Below are positions 58,591-64,000 of a stretch of DNA of 64,000 nt, piece after piece. Below the pieces are notes generated by a model. It was given only the letters and a program-made list of their open reading frames with translations, was not told the origin of the DNA and did no database searches. Position 1 is the first letter of the stretch. Each line of letters starts with the position of its first letter. This DNA is from Brachybacterium subflavum (GTDB lineage: Bacteria; Actinomycetota; Actinomycetes; Actinomycetales; Dermabacteraceae), in NCBI RefSeq assembly GCF_009299795.1, contig NZ_VIGP01000003.1, positions 558,001 to 622,000 on the forward strand. The letters are read 5' to 3'. Both the position numbers and the translations under genes were made by a program.

Positions 58591-59057
58591 CGCAGGGCCC
58601 TCCTCGTGGTCTCAGGATTCAGCCAGGAGATCTCGACGTCCATGCGCCCGACCTCGAGGCCCGTCAGGGTGCTCACCGTGCGCTCCACGTGGGAGCGCAG
58701 CTGCGCGAGCACGTCGCCCAGCGGAGCGGGGAAGGCGACGCCGACGTCGAGGCGCAGCACGGCAGTGCGGCCGTACAGATCGCAGTGGACGGAGGGCCTG
58801 GTGCCGAAGTCACGGCGGGCGCCCACGCCCAGCACTCCCCCGGCCGATGAGCCGATGTGCGGGACCTCGCTCGCGGCCTGCTCCGCGATCCGCGCGACGA
58901 CGCGTGCGGGCACCGTGGTGGTGCCGCGGGACTCCACGGGTCGTCCGGCGGCGCCGGAGGCCGCCCCGGGTGCGATCGGCGGATCACCCGCCCGTCCGTC
59001 CTGCGACCAGAGGTCCGTTCCCGATGTGGTCGCCTCCTGCACGGACGCCACGGTCAC
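58587..59057 (-). CDS. Asp23/Gls24 family envelope stress protein (second copy)
   Basis: 156-aa protein whose C-terminal two thirds is an Asp23 domain (VVARIAEQAASEVPHIG, DVGVAFPAPLGDVLAQL, VEISWLNPE). The GTG at 59057 overlaps the DUF2273 stop by GTGA; a GTG at 59051 is better spaced from GGAGG and may be the true start. It probably acts in envelope homeostasis with its neighbours. Confidence 0.82.
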   Translation of the reverse strand: MTVASVQEATTSGTDLWSQDGRAGDPPIAPGAASGAAGRPVESRGTTTVPARVVARIAEQAASEVPHIGSSAGGVLGVGARRDFGTRPSVHCDLYGRTAVLRLDVGVAFPAPLGDVLAQLRSHVERTVSTLTGLEVGRMDVEISWLNPETTRRALR

Positions 59058-59230
59058 CGCCTCCAGCGGTCGGTGAGCCCGCGGATCTCGATCCGTCCGT
59101 CGATGACCATGCCCACGGCGAGGCCGATGGCACCGAACACGAGGACGAGGAAGAACTGGCCGAACGATCCGAAGGCGAGTGCGGCGCCGAGCAGGAGCCC
59201 GACGAGCACCGCGAATTGTGATGTCTTCAT
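59054..59230 (-). CDS. DUF2273-type small membrane protein
   Basis: 58-codon gene, found by translating the gap between the two Asp23 genes. The product is mostly two hydrophobic segments (VLVGLLLGAALAFGSFGQF, then FLVLVFGAIGLAVGMVID) with a basic C terminus ending DRWRR. DUF2273 proteins accompany Asp23 operons. GAGGAG lies 5 nt before ATG 59230 and its stop overlaps the next GTG. Confidence 0.85.
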   Translation of the reverse strand: MKTSQFAVLVGLLLGAALAFGSFGQFFLVLVFGAIGLAVGMVIDGRIEIRGLTDRWRR

Positions 59231-59248
59231 GTGTGCTCCTCGATCTGG

Positions 59249-59277
59249 GGCGGGCCGGACGTCACGCCCGGCCCGCC
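59249..59277 (-). terminator. Hairpin inside the Asp23 operon
   Basis: A 10-bp stem (59249-59258, 59268-59277) lies between the first Asp23 gene and the DUF2273 gene. It may attenuate transcription or protect the upstream mRNA end. Confidence 0.5.
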
Positions 59278-59323
59278 GAGGTTCTGCGCCCGGCGCAGGT
59301 CAGCGCCCGGCGCGGAGGCGCGT

Positions 59324-59848
59324 TCAGCGCAGGTCGCTGCTGCGCTGCTCGCTGCCGGACTGCTCATCGTCCTCGTCCGGGAGGTGGACGTCGACGACGT
59401 TGACGTTGACCTCGATGACCTCGAGCCCGGTCGCCTTCTCGACCTGCTCGATGACGTTGCGACGGATCGCGTTGCCGACCTCGACCACGGAGGCGCCGTA
59501 CTCCACGACGACGGTGACGTCGATCGCGGCCTGGGTCTCGCCCTTCTCGACGCCGATGCCGCCGGTGACGTTGGTCTGCGAGTTCGGGATGCGGTCGGTG
59601 ACGGCCGAGAACGCGCGGCGCACGGCATTGCCCATGTCGTGGACGCCGGGAACCTCGCGGGCGGCCATGCCGGCGATCTTCGCGACGACCGTCTCCTCGA
59701 CGGTGGTCACGCCGCGGTCGGTCTGCAGGGGCCCACGGGGAGCAGCGGTCTGCTCCTGGTCCTGCCGCTTCTCATCGGCGTCCTGGGCGCGTGCGACGGC
59801 GCGCTCGCGCTGCTGGCCGGTCTGAGGGATGGATGCGTTGCTCGCCAT
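59324..59848 (-). CDS. Asp23/Gls24 family envelope stress protein (first copy)
   Basis: 174-aa alkaline-shock protein. A Gln/Arg/Asp-rich N terminus (about 50 residues) precedes a typical Asp23 domain (VEETVVAKIAGMAAREVPGV, IDVTVVVEYGASVVEVG, VIEVNVNVVDVHLPDE). GAGGAG lies 5 nt before ATG 59848. It is the first of five genes; a TAGGCT -10-like element lies on this strand near 59938. Confidence 0.9.
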   Translation of the reverse strand: MASNASIPQTGQQRERAVARAQDADEKRQDQEQTAAPRGPLQTDRGVTTVEETVVAKIAGMAAREVPGVHDMGNAVRRAFSAVTDRIPNSQTNVTGGIGVEKGETQAAIDVTVVVEYGASVVEVGNAIRRNVIEQVEKATGLEVIEVNVNVVDVHLPDEDDEQSGSEQRSSDLR

Positions 59849-59973
59849 GAGCTCTCCTCGGTTCGGGCCCGGATCGACCGGGCCGTTCTCAGTGGACACC
59901 TGGAGGACGTCACCGTCCGCCGGTCCCTCACGACGAAGCCTATGTGATCCCGCTCACCCATGGGTGCGCGGGC

Positions 59974-60270
59974 TCAGCGCAGCCGTCCCGATCGCGACCC
60001 CCGTTCCGGAGCCCCGCCTGGGTCCTCCTCGAGGTGGGCGACCAGCCAGCGCGCGGCAGCGAGCGTGAGGCGGGGATCCTCCGCTCGCAGCGCCCGGCTG
60101 GCGCGCAGCGGTGACGTCTCGGCGTCGAGACGTCGTCGCGCGAGGACGTCCCGCGCCCACGCGCGGGCCCGGTCGAGCGCCCCGTCGTCCGCGAAGACGC
60201 CCAGGGCCACGAGCCCCGCGTCCCGGACGTCCCGCGGCAGGCCGCCGATCATGCGTCTGCGCAGCGCCAT
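59974..60270 (-). CDS. Hypothetical protein
   Basis: Possible 98-aa basic protein (MALRRRMIGGLPRDVRDAGL at the start). It lies between the cta terminator and the Asp23 operon. A helical region (LDRARAWARDVLARRRLD and LTLAAARWLVAHLEEDP) looks protein-like, but no family is recognised and the start is uncertain (ATG 60270 or ATG 60252). Confidence 0.45.
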   Translation of the reverse strand: MALRRRMIGGLPRDVRDAGLVALGVFADDGALDRARAWARDVLARRRLDAETSPLRASRALRAEDPRLTLAAARWLVAHLEEDPGGAPERGSRSGRLR

Positions 60271-60351
60271 CCTGTGCCCCCGTTCCCCGGGCTCGCCGCA
60301 CCGCTCTCCGGTGCGCCCGGATCGTGCGGCCATGATCCCACGCGCACAGCA

Positions 60352-60387
60352 CGACGGCCCGCCCACCGTGCGGTGGGCGGGCCGTCG
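60352..60387 (-). terminator. Hairpin terminator of ctaC-ctaD-ctaF
   Basis: Perfect 16-bp arms (60352-60367, 60372-60387) with a 4-base loop, 36 nt after the ctaF stop. Confidence 0.85.
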
Positions 60388-60423
60388 AGGAGTGCGCCCC
60401 CTCCGGAGGGCAGCGCCGGGTGA

Positions 60424-60840
60424 TCAGTGGGCGTGCTGGCCGCGGGAGAACTCCATGACCCAGCCGACGACGCCGACGATCACGAAGACCGAGCCGATCG
60501 CGAGGATCCACCAGCCGGCCGCGACGCCCAGGAAGGCGAGACCGCAGCCGATCCCGGCCCAGAGGGGCCACCAGCTGTACGGGGCGAAGCTGCCCTGCAC
60601 GCCGGCCTCGTCCGAGACCTCGGCCTCGAGGTTCTCCTCGGCCCGGTCCGGGAACCGCTTGGAGGCCCAGGTGAGGGTCGTGGCGATCATCGCCGCGAGC
60701 AGGGTCGCCATGAGGAGGGCCGGGAAGCCGGCGGTCTCGATGCCCAGCGGGGCGTACCCGCCGGTCCAGACGCCGTAGACCACGCCGACGATGAGGAAGA
60801 ACGCGGCGAGGATCCAGAAGATCAATGCAGTGGTGCGCAT
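60424..60840 (-). CDS. ctaF: Cytochrome c oxidase subunit IV (CtaF)
   Basis: 138-aa actinobacterial subunit IV of the aa3 oxidase with four hydrophobic segments in two pairs (residues about 5-60 and 88-130) and the family FSRGQHAH C terminus. GAGGAG lies about 10 nt before ATG 60840, 3 nt after the ctaD stop. Confidence 0.93.
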   Translation of the reverse strand: MRTTALIFWILAAFFLIVGVVYGVWTGGYAPLGIETAGFPALLMATLLAAMIATTLTWASKRFPDRAEENLEAEVSDEAGVQGSFAPYSWWPLWAGIGCGLAFLGVAAGWWILAIGSVFVIVGVVGWVMEFSRGQHAH

Positions 60841-60843
60841 GTG

Positions 60844-62549
<1,706 letters not shown>

Positions 62550-62553
<4 letters not shown>

Positions 62554-63461
62554 TTCTGGACCTCATCTCCCGTGCGGCCGTTGGCCGCGTCGTCCTTCTC
62601 GCGCATGTTCCAGTCCTCGAGGTTCCTCGAGAGGTCCACGGAGAGCTGACCGGTGTTGCCCTCGTCGCGCAGGTCCTTCATGTGCTGGTCGTACTCCTCC
62701 TGGGAGACGACCTTCACGTTGAAGAGCATGTCCGAGTGGTACTCGCCGCAGAGCTCGGCGCACTTGCCGGCGTAGGTGCCCTCACGCGTGGGGGTCACCT
62801 GGAACGTGTTGGTGTGCCCCGGGAACATGTCCTTCTTGTAGAGGAAGTCCGGGATCCAGAACGAGTGCACGACGTCGCGCGAGTCCAGGTCGAAGCGCAC
62901 CGTCTGGTTCACCGGCAGGTAGAGCACGGGCAGGGACTCCGCGGCGCCCGGGGTGCCGGTCTCGAAGGACTGCACTCCCGCGTCCTCGTGGACATCGGCG
63001 TCCACGTAGTTGAAGTCCCAGCTCCACTGCTTGGCGACCACGTTCACCGTGACGTCGGGCTTCGCCGAGGTGTCCTCGATCTCGCCCACGTCGCGCTGGG
63101 TGAAGTAGAACAGCGTCATGATCATGACGACCGGGACGAGCGTGAAGATCATCTCGATCGGCATGTGGTAGCGCAGCTGCACGGGGTAGCCCGTGTCGTC
63201 CTTCCGGCGCCGGTACGCGATCGCGCACCAGATCGCCAGGCCCCACACGATCAGGCCGACGAGCACGAGAGCGGTCCAGGAACCGGTCCACAGCTGCGTG
63301 ATGCGCTCGGTCTTGTCGGTGATCTGGACGCCGTCGTCGGCACCGGGGAGGAAGCCGCGCTTCTGCTCCGCGGTGCAGCCGGACAGCGCGAGCATCGCCG
63401 GCGCGAGTACGGCCGCCACGCGGCGCAGGCGCCGGCGGCGTTGTGTGGCCTGGGGGATCAC
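62550..63461 (-). CDS. ctaC: Cytochrome c oxidase subunit II
   Basis: 303-aa lipoprotein subunit II. A basic N terminus and lipobox LSGC (Cys29) are followed by two membrane helices and the periplasmic cupredoxin with the CuA site [12 protein letters not shown]. The TYAGKCAEL segment precedes it. GTG 63461 has GGAAGG 7 nt upstream; GTG 63476 with GGAGGG upstream is also possible and would add five residues. First gene of the oxidase operon, with a long leader of about 225 nt. Confidence 0.94.
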
Positions 63462-63678
63462 AGGATGACCTTCCACTCGTCGGCCCTCCGGGAGGAGGCG
63501 CGGCGTGCTGCCTGCTGGGGGCAGCGCGTCGCACGCGCGGGGAGGGCGGGTGCTTCGCGGGTCGGGGCAGACCCGGGGACGTGCGTCGTGAGCGGCCCGA
63601 GCGCGGCGGCGTCGAGCGGGCCGGCGGGGGCAGGACCCTCACCGTCGGCGACAGCTGATCGCATCACGCGGGACGAAC

Positions 63679-63700
63679 ATGACGGCACAGCGTCATCATA
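63679..63700 (-). promoter_or_regulatory. ctaC promoter -10 and overlapping palindrome
   Basis: TATGAT (63700-63695) is a strong -10. A perfect 6-bp inverted repeat, ATGACG-n6-CGTCAT (63679-63696), overlaps its end and the expected start site, as an operator would. Confidence 0.5.
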
Positions 63701-63768
63701 CGTGTTTCCCGGACTCGGTTCAGCATTCAGGTTCCGGTGTCGTCGGGGGTGACGACGTGCACAGACGC

Positions 63769-63815
63769 CGACGGGCCCGCTCTCTCTCACATGCGGAGCG
63801 AGGGCGGGCCCGTCG
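63769..63815 (-). terminator. Hairpin terminator of the A-type Fe-S carrier gene
   Basis: Perfect 12-bp arms (63769-63780, 63804-63815) around a 23-base loop, about 38 nt beyond the stop codon. Confidence 0.7.
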
Positions 63816-63852
63816 CGCTGCTGCGCTCTCGCGCAGGGCGCCGACGCGGACG

Positions 63853-64000
63853 TCAGCTGAAGGAGTCCCCGCAGGCGCACGAGCTGCCCGCGTTGGGGTT
63901 GTCGATCGTGAAGCCCTGCTTCTCGATCGTGTCGGCGAAGTCGATCGTCGCTCCCGCGAGGTACGGCGAGCTCATGCGGTCGACGACGACCTCGACGCCG
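63853..64000 (-). CDS. A-type iron-sulfur carrier (HesB/IscA/ErpA family), partial
   Basis: Only the last 48 codons lie in the window; the start is beyond the right edge. The visible part has MSSPYLAGATIDFADTIEK and FTIDNPNAGSSCACGDSFS, with the terminal CxC of A-type carriers that deliver Fe-S clusters. The same gene lies near ctaC in mycobacteria (Rv2204c). Confidence 0.93.
   Translation of the reverse strand, partial: GVEVVVDRMSSPYLAGATIDFADTIEKQGFTIDNPNAGSSCACGDSFS

Larger units (their letters stand above)
63477..63852. other. Leader and promoter region of the oxidase operon
   Basis: 376 bp without a credible gene. It holds the HesB-gene terminator (63769-63815), a ctaC promoter with TATGAT, an operator-like palindrome, and a leader of about 225 nt containing a small stem, GCTGCC to GGCAGC near 63510. 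Confidence 0.55.

Noticed and set aside
63458..63880. A 140-codon minus-strand frame before ctaC
   Set aside because: It runs through the HesB terminator and the ctaC promoter and has no protein-like pattern.

Overview
The window is a 64-kb stretch of a very GC-rich actinobacterial chromosome. GTG starts, GTGA/ATGA stop-start overlaps, the HrdB/SigA-type sigma factor, the SepH division protein, PASTA kinase, DUF3159/DUF3710/DUF3093/DUF4193 families and a cytochrome bcc-aa3 supercomplex all point to Actinomycetota. Gene content (topoisomerase IV genes beside gyrase-type homologues, a sugar ABC operon without its own ATPase) suits Micrococcales; Brachybacterium or another Dermabacteraceae member is my best guess, not proven here. 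There are no rRNA or tRNA genes, transposases, CRISPR arrays or phage genes.

Layout. 0.1-2.9 kb: aconitase with an operator-like palindrome upstream. 3-15 kb: a block whose order matches Mycobacterium tuberculosis Rv2689c-Rv2699c (TRAM methyltransferase, KimA-like permease, two TrkA proteins, DUF3159, OB-fold, DUF3710, dut, DUF3093, DUF4193), interrupted by an SDR/TetR pair, then sepH. 15-27 kb: phosphodiesterase, DUF5998, a GNAT-acyl-CoA-synthetase fusion, topoisomerase IV parC and parE, a mutarotase and hisF. 27-33.5 kb: a sugar uptake operon (HAD phosphatase, RpiR regulator, two permeases, Tat-type lipoprotein, beta-CASP nuclease-like protein). 33.6-38 kb: principal sigma factor, USP, metX, DUF4192. 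38-57 kb: a second block matching Rv2173-Rv2196 (prenyl synthase, Rv2175c-like protein, PASTA kinase, class II DAHP synthase, acyltransferase, FadD15-like ligase, DEDDh/GIY-YIG nuclease, trpD, ctaE-qcrCAB). 57-60 kb: a five-gene Asp23/Gls24 envelope-stress operon including a 58-codon DUF2273 gene. 60-64 kb: ctaC-ctaD-ctaF and the 3' end of an A-type Fe-S carrier gene.

How it works together. The respiratory genes supply both halves of the bcc-aa3 oxidase, in two facing operons separated by the Asp23 operon. The KimA-like permease and two RCK proteins look like a potassium module. The kinase and its divergent Rv2175c-like neighbour resemble the PknL substrate pair. A striking regulatory pattern is that about fifteen genes have a -10-like hexamer (TAnnnT or close) ending exactly 6-7 nt before the start codon, as expected for leaderless mRNAs, while intra-operon genes carry AGGAG-type ribosome sites or 4-bp overlaps. 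Strong GC-rich hairpins without long U tracts close many transcription units. I do not see an evidently new defence or mobile system; the best leads are the sugar/beta-CASP operon with its nested palindromes, the KimA-TrkA pairing, the SDR/TetR insertion with twin operators and the hisF gene coupled to parE.
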